From NCBI RefSeq assembly GCF_035046485.1, contig NC_085136.1:329122227-329186226 (forward strand): a stretch of DNA of 64,000 nt, given 5' to 3'. Below, piece by piece: positions 1-18,700 of this stretch. This DNA is from Aedes albopictus (Eukaryota > Arthropoda > Insecta > Diptera > Culicidae). Each line of letters opens with the position of its first letter. Within the stretch, counting starts at the first letter, position 1. The notes beneath the pieces were generated by a model. That model saw only the letters and a list, made by a program, of their open reading frames with translations. It had not been told where the DNA came from and made no database searches. The translations under genes and the position numbers were made by a program.

Positions 1-2760
1 TATTTCCTGAGATTCCTTCAGAGATTGCTCTAGGATTTTTTTTCAGATATTGGTCCAAAGATTTTTACAGAAATACTTTATGAAATTACCCAACAAAAAA
101 AGGATGAACTCTTCACGGATTCTCTAAAGGAATTTCTAAAAGAATTTCTGGAGCCACATCTTGAAATTCCAAGAATATTTTTTTAATACTGAAGCAATTT
201 CCGAAATAATCTTTGGAGAAGTTCCTGGAGGAATCCTTCGGAAACACCAAAAGGAAGTGCTTGATATAACTCTAAAGCAATTCCTAAACGAATTTATGAG
301 AATCTTTTGGAGAAATTCAAGGAAAAATTCCTGTTGAAGTTTTGAAAAAATCCCTAAAGGAGTTTCTGAAGGGCATCTTGAAAGGAATTCTTGAAAAAAA
401 TTTGCAAGAATCCAAGTAGTAATTTCAGACAAAGGTACCTGAATCAACTCCTTAAAAAATCTGGAAAAAAATCTTCTGGAGGAATTCTTGAAATATTTTC
501 CTGCGAAGTGCCTGAATGCCTGTATTAGTGGACGAAATTCCTTGAAGCAATTTCTGAAGTAATGCAGAAATTTATAATTATTCTGGAAGAATTCTTAAAG
601 GAATCAATAAAAGATTTTTTTAACAATCTTTAAGAATGCCTGGAAAGCAAGGTAATGCTTTGCAACCATTTCAAGAAGAATTTCTCGAGGTATTCCTGGA
701 AAACGCCATGGAATAAATCTGAAAATGATTTCTGCAGGAATTGCTGAAGAAATCTTTGAAAAAATCCTAAAAGGTCCTCATAGAAAAATCTGAAATAACC
801 TGCAGAGTGGTCTCAAAAAAGTCCAAAAAGGTTATGATGTAGTCACCAAATGAATATATGAAGAACTTCTCCGCTAGAGAAACTTGCAGAAGAATCTGTT
901 GAGAATTTTTTAGAGAAATTTCTGAAGAGATGCCTTAAAGTATCTCCAGAAGAATTCCTAAGCTAACCCTTCGAGAACTCCAATAAAATTTTCAGAAAGT
1001 ATTCCTGCAAAAAAATCTGAATTTCTTAAGAAATCTCGGGAATGAATACTTTGGAATATTCCCAGCAAGAACCTTTTGAAGAATTACAGAAGAAAAAACT
1101 GGAGAAATCTTTGCTGAAGCTTCACTATATGAAGTCTTCTAAAATTTGTTAAGAAATTTTTGCAGCTATTGAATTATTTGAGCGAAAGGCTGGAGATATA
1201 ACTTGTGCACCGTAGGCCAGAATCTTTTAAAGAATGCTTGTAGAAACTTATAGAGGATATCTTAGGAAAATCTCAAAAAAATTGTTAAGGAAATTCTAAA
1301 AGAATTTCTGAAGTTATATTTGAAGGATTTTTCACTGAACGGGGATCATGCTACCCCTGGCCCTCCGTTAATCCGGCCCTGAGTTTCATTGATAGATAAA
1401 TGGAGAAGTACCCGGCTAAATTTTAGGATGAATTCCTGAAAAAATCTATACAAAAAGCTTCAAATTCCTCTAGAGAGGATATACGGAGAAAGTCATCGAC
1501 GAATCTCTGAAAAATTCACGATTAAATTCCTGAGGGAATTCCCGCTGGAATTCCTAAATAAAAGCCTCAAGGAATCTCTGGAGAAGTTCCGTTTTGCTAC
1601 GATTCTCTTGACAAATACCCCGAAGAATCCCAAAACGAATTTCCCAAAGAAATCCATGGAGAAATTCTCAAAAGATTCCTGGAAAAATCTCAGGAAGGTA
1701 TTTCAAAAAATGCTGCAACAGATCCCTGCAGAGTTCCGTAAGAAATTATCTTGATGAACTCCCCAAATAATCCATTTAGGAATTGCCAATGATTCTCTAA
1801 ATGGATTCTCGAAAACAAAATCCTGGAAAAATTCCCAAAGAACATCCCTGGAGGTTTTCCTCAACAAATCACTGAAAAAAGTAAATAAGGAATCGCTGTA
1901 AAAATTCAACAAGGAATACTTAAAAAGGTTTTCGGTGAAATAGCTGGAGAGGTTTGCTAAAGAACATCAGTATGAGTTTTAGAAAAAAAAAACTACAAGG
2001 ATCTATAGAGAAATTTGTCAAAGAAACTTTAAAGAAATTGCGGTGAAATTCCTGGATAAATTCCCCAATGAATTGCCCTAGGAACTAATCACAGAATTCC
2101 TGGAAGAATAATTCAATAAATTCCACAAGGAATCATTTAAGGAATTTTCCAAAAATAAATCGCTGACATGATTTCTCAACGAATCCCAGGGGTAATTGAA
2201 ATTTTAATACCTGAAAAAATAGCTAATGAGAATCTAAACTTCAACAATTTTCTTGAAAAGTTCCCTTTGGAGACGGTATTTTCGTCTTTTGGATGCAACC
2301 TCGCTGGTCTAGAACACGTTTGTAAAGGTCAGTTCACTCGGCTGGGCTTAAGTGACCCATCCGTCTCCAAAGGGTTAAGACAGATTCATTGAAGTAATTT
2401 TTTTGTAATAATTTCTGATGGGATCTCTAAACGAAGTCCCCAAGCAATTTCGGGAATTCCCTTAAAAACCACTGTAAAGAATACAAGTATCAATCCAAAA
2501 AAAAACGCTGGAGAAATTCCTGAAGGAGCTTAAAAAATTGCCCTGAAGAAAATATCAATCATTTTCCTAAGGCAACTTCGATAGAATGTCTGATCGGGTC
2601 GCTTGAGGAATGCTTACAAAAATTCCCGAAGGAATTTCTAAAGGAAGTCCCAAAACAATATCTGAAGAAATACCAAAATAAACCCCTAACGTTACGAGGG
2701 AATCATAATTCCATTTTTATGACACATTTTTTGAAAGAATTCCGATGGAATCTCTATAGG
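1..2760. repeat. Degenerate purine-rich minisatellite in tubulin gene 1 intron
   Basis: The stretch is made of loosely repeated short units around the theme GGAATTTCTGAAGAAATTCC, with no two copies alike. No exon, promoter or conserved ORF is visible in it. It lies in the intron upstream of exon 2 of beta-tubulin gene 1. A short MITE at 2263-2374 interrupts it. The open frames seen here are by-products of the repeat and show no protein similarity that I recognise. Confidence 0.6.
2263..2374. mobile_element. Small MITE with 14-base inverted ends
   Basis: A 112-base element has perfect 14-base inverted termini, CCCTTTGGAGACGG at the left and its complement at the right. It sits inside the A/G-rich minisatellite and has no coding capacity. 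No clear target duplication is seen, so the superfamily is open. Confidence 0.55.
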
Positions 2761-3240
2761 GATTCTTGAATTCCCGTTCAGAGAGTCTCATGGACGCTTC
2801 AGGGGTTCTCAAGGGGGATTCCAGGGGCTTCGGGGGCGCTTCAAGAGTCCTCAGGGAATTCCAGGGGTATCAGGGACGTTCCAGGGGGTCGCTGCGGCAT
2901 TTCGGTGAGTGCTAGGAGGACTCAGTGGAGTTTTAGGGGATCCCAGGGGTATAATACGAGGTCTTAGAGGCGTTTCAGGATGTCACAGTGGATTTCAGGA
3001 GATTCCAGGAGCACTACTGGAATTTTATAGGGACTCGAGAGGTCTCTGGGGGATTCCAGGAGTCTTCAGGGTGCTTCAGGGGATTCCAGGTTTCGGGAAT
3101 TTTCAGGGGTCTCAGGGGCTTTTCAGGGGGCTCAGGAGTGTTCAAGGTAACTCAAGTAGGTTCAAGGGGTCTCAGGGTCATTTCTGTAAGTCCCATGGGG
3201 CTTCAGAGGGGTACCTGAGGATCTCTGGAAACTTCCTAGA
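2761..3240. repeat. G-rich degenerate minisatellite
   Basis: Repeated units built on the theme TCAGGGGATTCCAGGGG run through this stretch, with strong G bias on the + strand. It may be a diverged relative of the neighbouring A/G-rich array. Two overlapping open frames here are repeat artefacts. From 3241 to 3508 I see nothing recognisable. Confidence 0.55.
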
Positions 3241-3508
3241 GACGCCCTTGGTCATAACTCAAACGAAGAAATAATTTTAGAAGGGTAACCACAAGAATTT
3301 TTTGGAAAAAAAACATCTTAGGCTGACCTCTGACAGTGGGTTTTGGCAAAAAAAACTAAAGGTATGTTAGGGTATTCCGTGTGTGAAAACAGTTTTAAGA
3401 CATCCTACCACTAACATAGATTTTTTTTCTGTCGTCGTAAAGGTGCTTGTGAAATGAGTGATTGTTAGTTGGAAACCGTGGAGTTGCAGGGGTATCGCCT
3501 GTCTCTAG

Positions 3509-4167
3509 TACAGTAGACGTTCGATAAGTGCAACATGTTTGCGTTTCAGTTACCGAATGAAATTCGCTAACTGCAACGACTGACAGACGTCAAACAGTTG
3601 TCAAATGCTGTTGGACGCAACCAGAATGCACTCAAAAACATCGCAATGCAGCTGTAGTGCATCCGAAAAACATCGCAACTCTGTTGACGTTTTGTTTTTG
3701 ACAGATAGCGGTGCGATAACTGCAAAATTGTTGCACTTAGCGGACTTGCAGTTAAACCGTTTGCACCGAGCGAACGTCTACTGTATTGACAACGGTCACC
3801 GAATGAACATTGTTTCCCTACCGTGTTCGCAAGATCGTTACTTTCATTAGCCATTTTGAAACTGGGGCCTCTTGTACAGTAGACGTTCGCTCGGTGCAAA
3901 CGGTTTAACTGCAATGCTTTGTAACTGCAAGTGTGCCAAGTGCAACAATTTTACAGTTATCGTACCGCTATCTGTCAAAAACATAACGTCAACAGAGTTG
4001 CGATGTTTTTCGGATGCACTACAGCTGCATTGCGATGTTTTTGAATGCATTTTAGCTACGTCCAACAGCAATTGACAACCGTTTGACGTCTGTCAGTCGT
4101 TGCAGTTAGCGAATTTCATTCGGTAACTGAAACGCAAACATGTTACACTTATCGAACGTCTACTGTA
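3509..4167. mobile_element. Head-to-head MITE pair forming a 0.65-kb palindrome, TA target
   Basis: Two copies of one ~280-base MITE lie in inverted orientation: 3509-3785 and 3875-4167, with an 89-base spacer. Every end reads TACAGTAGACGTTCG or its complement, so TA is the probable target site, as for Tc1/mariner-type elements. The arms pair over almost their whole length, so the locus is one long hairpin. A diverged end of the same family is seen at about 43390-43445. Confidence 0.7.
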
Positions 4168-4608
4168 TTGTAAAAAATCAGCCATCAATCTGAACCCTGC
4201 ACCATTTATTAATTTTGTGCCATTTGACTGATTATTCACATTCTGTTATACTTCTTCCATTTTTATATCCACTATCGAGTTAAAAGTGGATGTATACCAG
4301 CATATTTCTCGCTATATTCCAAATCTTAAACCAGAAACCTTTTCACTCGAAGAACATAAACACACACACACGTCCTTCTCGAGAACATGTCCCTCCTGTC
4401 AACATCCCGTTTTACGTCGGAGAAATTGTCCGTGACGCCCAAACCGATCCATCAAAACCGCCTCCTGCCCAGAAAAGCGTGACAGATTAGCATAATTTGT
4501 CAATGAATAATCTACTCCTGACCACATCCATGGCCTACTAGTGCGCTCTATCGTCCACCATGTGCTGCACCCACATTAGTATGGTACACGCATGTATGGA
4601 AAAAATAA

Positions 4609-5353
4609 ATCCTCGCTCCAGTCGACTTTTTAGACTCCATTTAGGTCCCATATAAACTGTACAAAATTTCAGCGCAATCGGTGAAACTATAATTTAGCGC
4701 AAGCGGTTCAAAGTTTTCATAGGATTTACTATGGGAAAAGTTACACTTTCAGATAAAAAATCCCAGAGCTCGTCCCTTGTCTCCTTAATTCAAATCGATC
4801 AGTGTTTCTTGTAGAAAAATCAATTATGAAACTTTCCTTCGAAGACAGCAAAACAATTGGATGCTTGTGGAAAAAGTTATTGATTTATTACCGATTAGTG
4901 ATCCATCGAACGGCTTTTTATTTTGTTTTATCAGCAGCACTGCTGCTGCCGTTGTTGCATGGGGTGGCGGGAGGCATCACCACCCCCAGAAACAGCAGCA
5001 GCCAAGGCAGCAGCTACAGTGCTGCTAATAAAACAAAACAAAAAGCCGTTCGTTGGATCACTAATCGGTAATAAATCAATAACTTTTTTCACAACCATCC
5101 AATTGTTTTGCGGTCTTCGAAGGAAAGTTTCATAAATTATTTTTCTACAAGAAACGTTGATCGATTTGAATTAAGGAGACAAGGGGCGACCTCTGGGATT
5201 TTTTATCTGAAAGTGTAACTTTTCCCATAGTAAATCCTATGAAAACTTTGAACCGCTTGCGCTAAATTATAGTTTCACCGATTGCGCTGAAATTTTGCAC
5301 AGTTCATATGGGACCTAAATGGGATCTAAAAAGTCGACTGGAGCGAGGATTTG
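4609..5353. mobile_element. Foldback element FB1
   Basis: Left arm (about 4609-4975) and right arm (about 4985-5353) are inverted copies with a very short loop. The right end of the left arm includes CAG-rich sequence. Internal blocks shared with three other foldbacks of the window occur in order: CAAAATTTCAGCGCAATCGG at 4662-4681, TTTACTATGGGAAAAG near 4725, and CTTCGAAGACAGCAAAAC near 4838. Ends are not sharply defined and no target duplication was found. Confidence 0.6.
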
Positions 5354-5596
5354 ATATTTGTCCCATACTAACCCACATACAAACTCAACCGTTTACGCAT
5401 GAACACGGTTCCCAGCCTACTGTTCCATTCTGATGTGGCCTTGGGTGGAACTACTGATGTTGCAGCCCGCCTCCTACTAGAAGTTGATGAATTGAGCTCA
5501 TTTTTCTTCCATTTCCGTTTATACGGAGCTAATATGGAAGTATCATATACGATACACCCCCGGTCTGAAACTCGATGTTTCCTTTTGTCTTTCTAG

Positions 5597-12099
<6,503 letters not shown>

Positions 12100-12218
12100 A
12101 CGGGGATGAAGTGAATGATGCAAGGTGGATTACCACTGCAGATTGTTGCCTTTTCGGAAAATGTGTTCCATATTTACGATCAGTTTTAAGTAAGACATCC
12201 TATACGGTACAGTGAAGA

Positions 12219-12224
12219 AATAAA
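12219..12224 (+). terminator. Poly(A) signal of beta-tubulin gene 1
   Basis: An AATAAA hexamer lies 120 bases past the stop codon of gene 1 and is the first such signal there, so it is the likely 3' end of the message. Confidence 0.6.
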
Positions 12225-12383
12225 AAGAATAGAAAATAGATGATCTTTTTTGTGAAATAAATATTGACCATTTTAAATAAAAGTTTGTTTTCATTTGGAA
12301 AGATTATGCTGATCGGAATGTTACAAAACAGTAAATACGTGAATTTAAAATAATTGAAAAAGATTTCATTTTTAGAAAGCCAC

Positions 12384-12780
12384 CACAGTCTAACAGACGT
12401 AACACTTTGAATAGTGTTTTCACAGACAAACAGACGTATCACTTGGAACAAATTGCGATAAAAATCATCGTTACGAAATCATAATCGCCCAATGTTAACC
12501 ACGCTGTTTTACGCAAACCACTCAGTAGGTGGCGGTAGTGAGCAAACGTCAAACAGAAGCGAAAACGATGCGAGCGCCGTGACCGAGAGATTTGCGAACT
12601 ACAAAATATTTGAACTGACCGTTAAAAAGGGTAATGATGGAAAGTGAGTAGAGTGAGACGTCTGTTTGTCTGTGGTGTTTTGATTTAGTTACGGAAACAT
12701 GATCGCCCAATGCTAAATAGACTAAGTTTGGCCAACCATGTACGTCAAATACGATGCGAGCGCCACTGGTGGGCCGTCGG
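12384..12780. mobile_element. Truncated MITE split by a younger relative
   Basis: The left terminus CACAGTCTAACAGACGT starts at 12384. The body resumes after 12681 with TCGCCCAATGCTAAA and GATGCGAGCGCC, the same words found inside the 254-base MITEs. The right terminus is missing. A complete family member (12421-12674) is inserted into it, so this is the older copy. Confidence 0.55.
12421..12674. mobile_element. 254-base MITE, copy 1, 7-base target duplication
   Basis: Termini are CACAGACAAACAGACG and its complement. GTGTTTT flanks both sides (12414-12420 and 12675-12681). Length is exactly that of the second copy at 14127-14380. There is no coding capacity. The 7-base duplication does not match the common hAT (8), mariner (TA) or Harbinger (3) patterns. 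A P-like origin is possible but unproven. Confidence 0.8.
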
Positions 12781-13096
12781 ACAAAGCTAAATAACTCCAA
12801 AAATAAAAAAAAAAATAAAATTTTACCTAGGGGGCGAAATTGTTCAGCATACAATGGAACATCGGTGAGAATAGAAAATTGCCTTCTCCGTTTAATTGTG
12901 TTCTTCTAAACCCGAATATCAATATCGCATCAAATATCTTATAACTAGTGAATTAAACTGTTAAAAGGCAAAACTTCATTTTCAAATTGACTACTAAACG
13001 CCAGAAGGTAGGCAATTTCCTTAGAAATAAGCGAGTTCTCCCACGATAAATGACTATTTTATTGCGCATTGCGCAGTTAAAAGTGCGACGAGGAAG

Positions 13097-13245
13097 TGCG
13101 GAATCTCAAATAAAAGTGCGATTTGGTGTCAGATCGTTTCGGTGTTTTCACCGCACTTATTCTTTAGCTCATGATGAATAAGTGCGGTGAAGACACCGGA
13201 ACGATTTGATGCAATATCGCACTTTTATTTAAGATTCCGCACTCT
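13097..13245. repeat. Hairpin repeat (about 70-base arms)
   Basis: The sequence from AGTGCGGAATCT to AGATTCCGCACT reads as an imperfect palindrome with a loop of about 20 bases around 13165. Each arm contains AATAAAAGTGCGAT and CACCGCACTTATTC. It may be a small MITE, and no target duplication was seen. Confidence 0.6.
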
Positions 13246-13369
13246 GTCGCAGTCCAGTCAGCAATGCAATAAACTATATAAAAAATAAGACTTTCTAAAC
13301 TAATTCATATTCAGAATAGCTAAGAAAGTTTACAGGAACTCCTAGTGGCAATAGATTGTTTAGCACCAT

Positions 13370-13740
13370 CATGGGGAATGGCACTTCCTTTGCTAACCGG
13401 AAAAATCCGCATTTATCCGTTGCTAACTGTCGTTAGCCGCGTCTAACTGCTGCTCAAGTTAAGCTAGTATGACACTCTTTGACCAATGCCAAATATTTGA
13501 CCACTTTTGACAGTTAAATTTTGACCAAGGTGTACCTGGCAAACAAAAATATTTGTCACTCTCGAGAAACGAATAGGGACAAACAGAGCCAAACAACCTG
13601 CCAAAATTTATCTGTCAAAAGTGGTCAAATATTTGGCGTCTGGGCAAAGAGTGTAATAGCACCCTTAGCAGCGGTTAGCGACGGTTAGGAACGGATAAAT
13701 ACGGATTTTCCGGTTAGAAAAGGATATGTCATTCCCCTTG
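13370..13740. mobile_element. 371-base palindromic hAT-type MITE
   Basis: Termini read CATGGGGAATGGCAC and, inverted, CAAGGGGAATGACAT. AGCACCAT is duplicated on both flanks (13362-13369 and 13741-13748), an 8-base target duplication. The two halves pair over much of their length, sharing AACCGGAAAATCCG-like and TGACCACTTTTGACAG words. No ORF. Confidence 0.75.
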
Positions 13741-13984
13741 AGCACCATACAGTGGCGTAGAAAGGGGGGTGCGGTGGGTGCGGTCCGCAGCGGGCCTCCA
13801 AATTCACACTAGTTTGATTTTTATTTAAATAGCGAATGGGGTCTGTGGTACATTCAGCGAAAAAAACTAGCGAAATTCATCGAAATACCTTATGAAAATT
13901 TGCTATAACTAATTCTTATGGATGACAAAAGAATACCTTATGAAAATTGATCGTGCTTGCTATGACACATTTCATAAGATAGAC

Positions 13985-14092
13985 TTATGAAAAGAACAAA
14001 AAAAATCTTAAAATGATGCAGACTGGATTCGATCCATGAACGTCGGGATCACCGAGCCCGTGTTTTATCCACACGGCTACCGACGCTTGAGA
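13985..14092 (-). mobile_element. tRNA-derived SINE head
   Basis: Read on the - strand, the sequence carries an A-box-like TAGCCGTGTGG followed about 45 bases later by a B-box-like GGATCGAATCC, the spacing of a polymerase III tRNA promoter. An AT-rich body with repeated TCATAAG words follows towards 13840. The acceptor stem does not pair well, so it is a retroposed tRNA relative rather than a tRNA gene. Confidence 0.55.
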
Positions 14093-14126
14093 ATACCATG
14101 TTGTTAAACATGAATAAAAGCCAAGC

Positions 14127-14380
14127 CACAGAGAAACAGACGTAACACTTAGAACAAATTTCATTAAAAAACATCGTCACGAAATCGTAATCGCCCAATG
14201 CTAAACGTACTGTGTTTGGCCGGGCCGCCACTAGATGGCGGTAGTGAACAAACGTCAAACAGGAGCAAAAACGATACCAGCGCCGCGAGTGGTCGATCGA
14301 CCTACTACTGAATATTTGAATCAACCGTTAAAAAGGTGATCGATGGGAAGCAATGAGAGTGTGGCGTCTGTTTCTCTGTG
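14127..14380. mobile_element. 254-base MITE, copy 2, 7-base target duplication
   Basis: Termini are CACAGAGAAACAGACG and its complement. GCCAAGC is duplicated exactly on both sides (14120-14126 and 14381-14387). Internal words AATCGCCCAATGCTAAAC and TTAAAAAGG are shared with the copy at 12421-12674, and the lengths are identical. Confidence 0.85.
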
Positions 14381-14409
14381 GCCAAGCTGTGAGACGATTT
14401 TACGTCATA

Positions 14410-15694
14410 AGGACTGTATCGGAAATTAACTATAAACGTTCACAATTGCCTGAAAAATAATCTGTTCGAAATAAACAAAACTTTATTTTTGGAGATACTA
14501 TATAAATCTCTTAAATAAAGAATGGCAGTTCTGATTTTCAAAAAATAATCATTTAACTTGGACTTTTATCTTAAAGATTGCACACATGTTTTTAAAATTT
14601 TGGACACCTCCTAAAAATTTAAAATTGCGAATACTGTGGGAAAATATTCAATTTTTTCTCTTATTTTTGCGCAAATATATTCTTTTCCAGAATGCTCACG
14701 ACAAGGAAAATTATTTTTATCAAGAAAAATTCCCTCCGGAGTTTAGGGCAATTCTTAAAAATGAAAAAAGGCCATTTTTCGAGGAACTCTTTTTTTTATG
14801 CGTCTTCAAAGAACGATTACGCAAATAAAAAATACATAAAGTTGAAAATTTTCATTTTTTTCGATTGGGTATGTATTTAAATCTATTGAAGAGGTAGTTT
14901 TTCCAGAGAACGGAATTTTATAACCTCTAAAGATATTCAAAACAGAGCGTCAAAGTTCGACCAAAAAGTAGGTGTTTTTTGGGATAGACCATATATGGTC
15001 TTATATTCTTAATGTTGGAGGTTTTTCTATCCAAAATAAGAATTTTAAAAGTCTGTTTTAAGTGATATGTTATGTGTACATAACTACTAGTAATAATCAT
15101 TATTTTCCAGATTTTTCCCCGTAGAAATTTTTTTCGCAACAAATATTTGAAACGTTAAAAAAATTTAAAATAAATGCAGTTTGTACAGATTGTTATTTTG
15201 TGTGGTATACTCATAGAACCATATTTCCAATACAGTCCCGATTCGTTCGTTGGCGGCTCGTTAGATGGGCTGTCTCGATGGTTGGATGTTCACTGGTTGG
15301 GGCAAAACCCAACTAAAAAGCACTGTCAATGTCAAAATCGATGTCAAAACGAGTTTGACGTCTGACCGTCGTCGCGTCGCAGCTCCTGTATACAGACCGT
15401 TTGCGCAAGTATGTGAGTGTTTCGTGACGTATTTCTCGTCACTTGCGTGTGTCTAGAGCATTTTGATCAGTTGTCAGTTGCCCCAACGAACGAACACGAT
15501 TCGCTAATCGGGGCGCAGTCGTGACCCAACGAGCGAATCCTCACTGTAATACTAAACATTTTCCAAATTTCTTCAAGCTGTTCTAAACTTAACTATATTG
15601 TGAAGATTTCATAGAAGAACCGTAATGAAAAGACCAACCGTGCGTCGAGATAGAGCAATTTTGAATGTTTATAGTTAATTTCCGATACAGTCCT
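14410..15694. mobile_element. 1.3-kb TA-flanked element without transposase
   Basis: The ends AGGACTGTATCGGAAATTAA and its complement form an inverted repeat of about 30 bases, with TA on each flank (14408-14409, 15695-15696), as expected for a Tc1/mariner-type element. The interior is AT-rich and has no recognisable transposase. It is interrupted by the MITE at 15233-15546. Confidence 0.6.
15233..15546. mobile_element. MITE with CAGTC...TTCG ends, TA target
   Basis: The left end CAGTCCCGATTCGTTCGTTG and the right end, inverted CAGTGAGGATTCGCTCGTTG, are flanked by TA on both sides. A related element with similar ends is at 44550-45141. It is nested inside the 14410-15694 element. Confidence 0.65.
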
Positions 15695-15771
15695 TAGTGA
15701 CCTTATGAAATTCATCCGAATCATTATGAATTATTTAAAGGGCGTTTCATAAGTTGGGCCTTATGGAAATC

Positions 15772-18700
15772 GGGCTGCAAAACGGTGAGTCGATAAGGAG
15801 AGCGTCCAATATAGCTCTGGTCCTCACAAGTTCCTACCTCATGCTTCCACGGGTCAAACGATGACAAAGACCGCCAGCTAAGAGTTGTGTGCTTAGCTGG
15901 TAGCGCAGCCTGGGCACTGTTGTCCTTCTGACTTCAGCTAGATTGAGGAGGTACGATCCGAGTGTCTGTTCACCAAGGAGGTGCGGCTCAAACAGCGTCT
16001 GTTCTGGCATCCAGCGGCTGAGTAAGAAACGCTGCACCACGCCCAGCTAGATCCAAGGTGGTAGCCCCATCAGCGTGGTCGTCCCAGTGTTGGTTGGGAC
16101 GTTAAACAGAACTGGCACGATGGCCCTCCGGCGAGACAGGAGTGTTGGCGTAGGCCCAATAAGCCACCCGTAAAAATCCCCATTGCGAATAACATAGGAG
16201 AAAATACGACTCGATACAATCGGCAAAGACCCACGCGACGAAATAAAGACTACGATTGGAAACTTGGAACATGGAATTGCAAGTCACTAGGTTTCGCAGG
16301 ATGTGACAGGATAATCTACGACGAACTATATCCCCGCAACTTCGACATCGTGGCGTTGCAGGAACTTTGTTGGACTGGACAGAAAGTGTGGAAAAGCGGG
16401 CATCGAGCGGCTACCTTCTACCAAAGCTGTGGCACCACCAATGAACTGGGAACAGGATTTATAGTGTTGGGCAAGATGCGACAACGTGTGATCGGGTGGC
16501 AGCCGATCAACGCAAGGATGTGCATGTTGAGAGTTAAGGGCCGTTTCTTCAACTACAGCATCATCAACGTCCACTGCCCACACGAAGGGAGACCCGATGA
16601 CGAGAAAGAAGCGTTCTACGCGCAGTTAGAGCAAACATACGATGGTTGCTCGCCGCGTGACGTGAAAATCGTTGTCGGCGACATGAACGCGCAGGTAGGA
16701 AGGGAGGAAATGTACAGACCGGTAATCGGGCGAAACAGCCTGCACGCCGTATCGAATGATAACGGCCAGCGATGCGTAAACTTTGCAGCCTCCCGTGGTA
16801 TGGTAGTCCGAAGCACCTTCTTTCCCCGCAAAGATATCCACAAAGCCACCTGGAGATCACCCGACCACCAAACAGAAAACCAAATCGACCACGTTCTAAT
16901 CGACGGTAAATTCTTCTCGGATATAACCAACGTCCGCACATACCGCAGTGCGAATATAGATTCGGATCACTACTTAGTCGCTGTATGCATGCGCTCAAAA
17001 CTTTCGACAGTTATCACCACGCGTCGAAGTCGAACGCCGCGGCTCAACATCGAGCAACTTCGTAACGTAGAAGTGGCTCAAGACTACGCGCAGCAGTTAG
17101 CAGTGGCCCTACCAACGGAAGAGCAGCTTGGCGCAGCTACACTTGAAGATGGCTGGAGGGACATCCGATCCGCCATAGGTAGTACCTCGGCTACAGCACT
17201 AGGCTTCGCGACTCCGAATCACAGAAACGACTGGTACGACGGCGAATGTGATCAGTTGAAAAACGAGAAGAATGCAGCATGGGCGAGAATGCTGCAACAC
17301 CGTACGAGAGCGAATGAGGCACGTTACAAACAGGCGCGGAACAGGCAGAACTCAGTCTTCCGGATGAAGAAGCGCCAGCAGGAAGAACGAGATCGCGAAG
17401 CGATGGAAGAGCTGTACCGCGCTAAGGACACACGAAAGTTCTACGAGAAGCTGAACCGCTCGCGCAGAGGCTTTGTGCCACAAGCCGACATGTGCCGAGA
17501 TAATCACGGGAATATTCTCACGAGCGAGCGTGAGGTGGTCGAGAGGTGGCGGCAGCATTACGATGAGCACCTCAATGGCGACGTTGCAAGTACCGAAGGT
17601 GGCGTGGTAACAGATCTAGGAGTATGTGCACAGGACGAAAGACTTCCGGCCCCTGACCTTCAAGAGATTGAGGAGGAGGTTGGCCGGTTGAAAAACAACA
17701 AAGCCGCTGGAGCAGATCAGCTACCAAGCGAGCTTCTAAAATACGGTGGAGAAGCACTGGTAAGAGCACTACACTGGGTCATTACCAAGATTTGGGAGGA
17801 GGAAGTATTACCGGAGGAATGGATGGAAGGTATCATGTGTCCCATCTACAAAAAGGGCGACAAGTTGGATTGCGGGAACTACCGCGCGATCACACTACTG
17901 AGCGCTGCCTACAAGATACTCTCTCAAATTTTATGCCGCCGTCTATCACCGATTGCAAGAGAGTTCGTGGGGCAATATCAGGCTGGATTTATGGGCGAAC
18001 GCGCTACAACGGACCAGATGTTCGCCATCCGCCAGGTGTTGCAGAAATGCCGCGAATACAACGTGCCCACACACCACTTGTTCATCGATTTCAAATCGGC
18101 GTATGATACAATCGATCGAGAACAGCTATGGCAGATTATGCACGAATACGGATTCCCGGATAAACTGATACGGTTGATCAAGGCGACGATGGATCGAGTG
18201 ATGTGCGTAGTTCGAGTATCAGGGACACTCTCGAGTCCCTTCGAATCTCGCAGAGGGTTACGGCAAGGTGATGGTCTTTCGTGCTTGCTGTTCAACATTG
18301 CTTTGGAGGGTGTAATAAGAAGAGCGGGGATAAACACGAGTGGGACGATTTTCACGAAGTCCGTTCAGCTGCTTGGTTTCGCCGATGATATTGATATTAT
18401 TGCTCGTAAATTTGAGACGATGGCGGAAACGTACATCCGACTAAAGAGGGAAGCCAGGCGAATCGGATTAGTCATTAATGTGTCGAAGACAAAGTACATG
18501 ATGGCAAAGGGCTCCAGGGAGGAATCACCGCGCCCGCCACCCCGAATTTATATCGACGGTGATGAAATCGAGGCGGTTGAAGAATTCGTGTACTTGGGCT
18601 CACTGGTGACCGACGACAACGACACCAGCAGAGAAATTCAGAGGCGCATTGTGGCAGGAAATCGTGCCTACTTTGGACTCCGCAGAACTCTACGATCGAA

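Noticed and set aside
2909..3274. 121-codon Gly/Arg-rich open frame
   Set aside because: It follows the G-rich minisatellite exactly and overlaps another open frame of the same kind; no domain or conserved start context.
13985..14092. Functional tRNA gene on the - strand
   Set aside because: A and B boxes are present, but the ends do not form an acceptor stem and the sequence continues into a SINE-like body.
14586..14880. Two AT-rich open frames of 60-80 codons
   Set aside because: Low-complexity Lys/Phe-rich products within a non-autonomous transposon; no recognisable domain.
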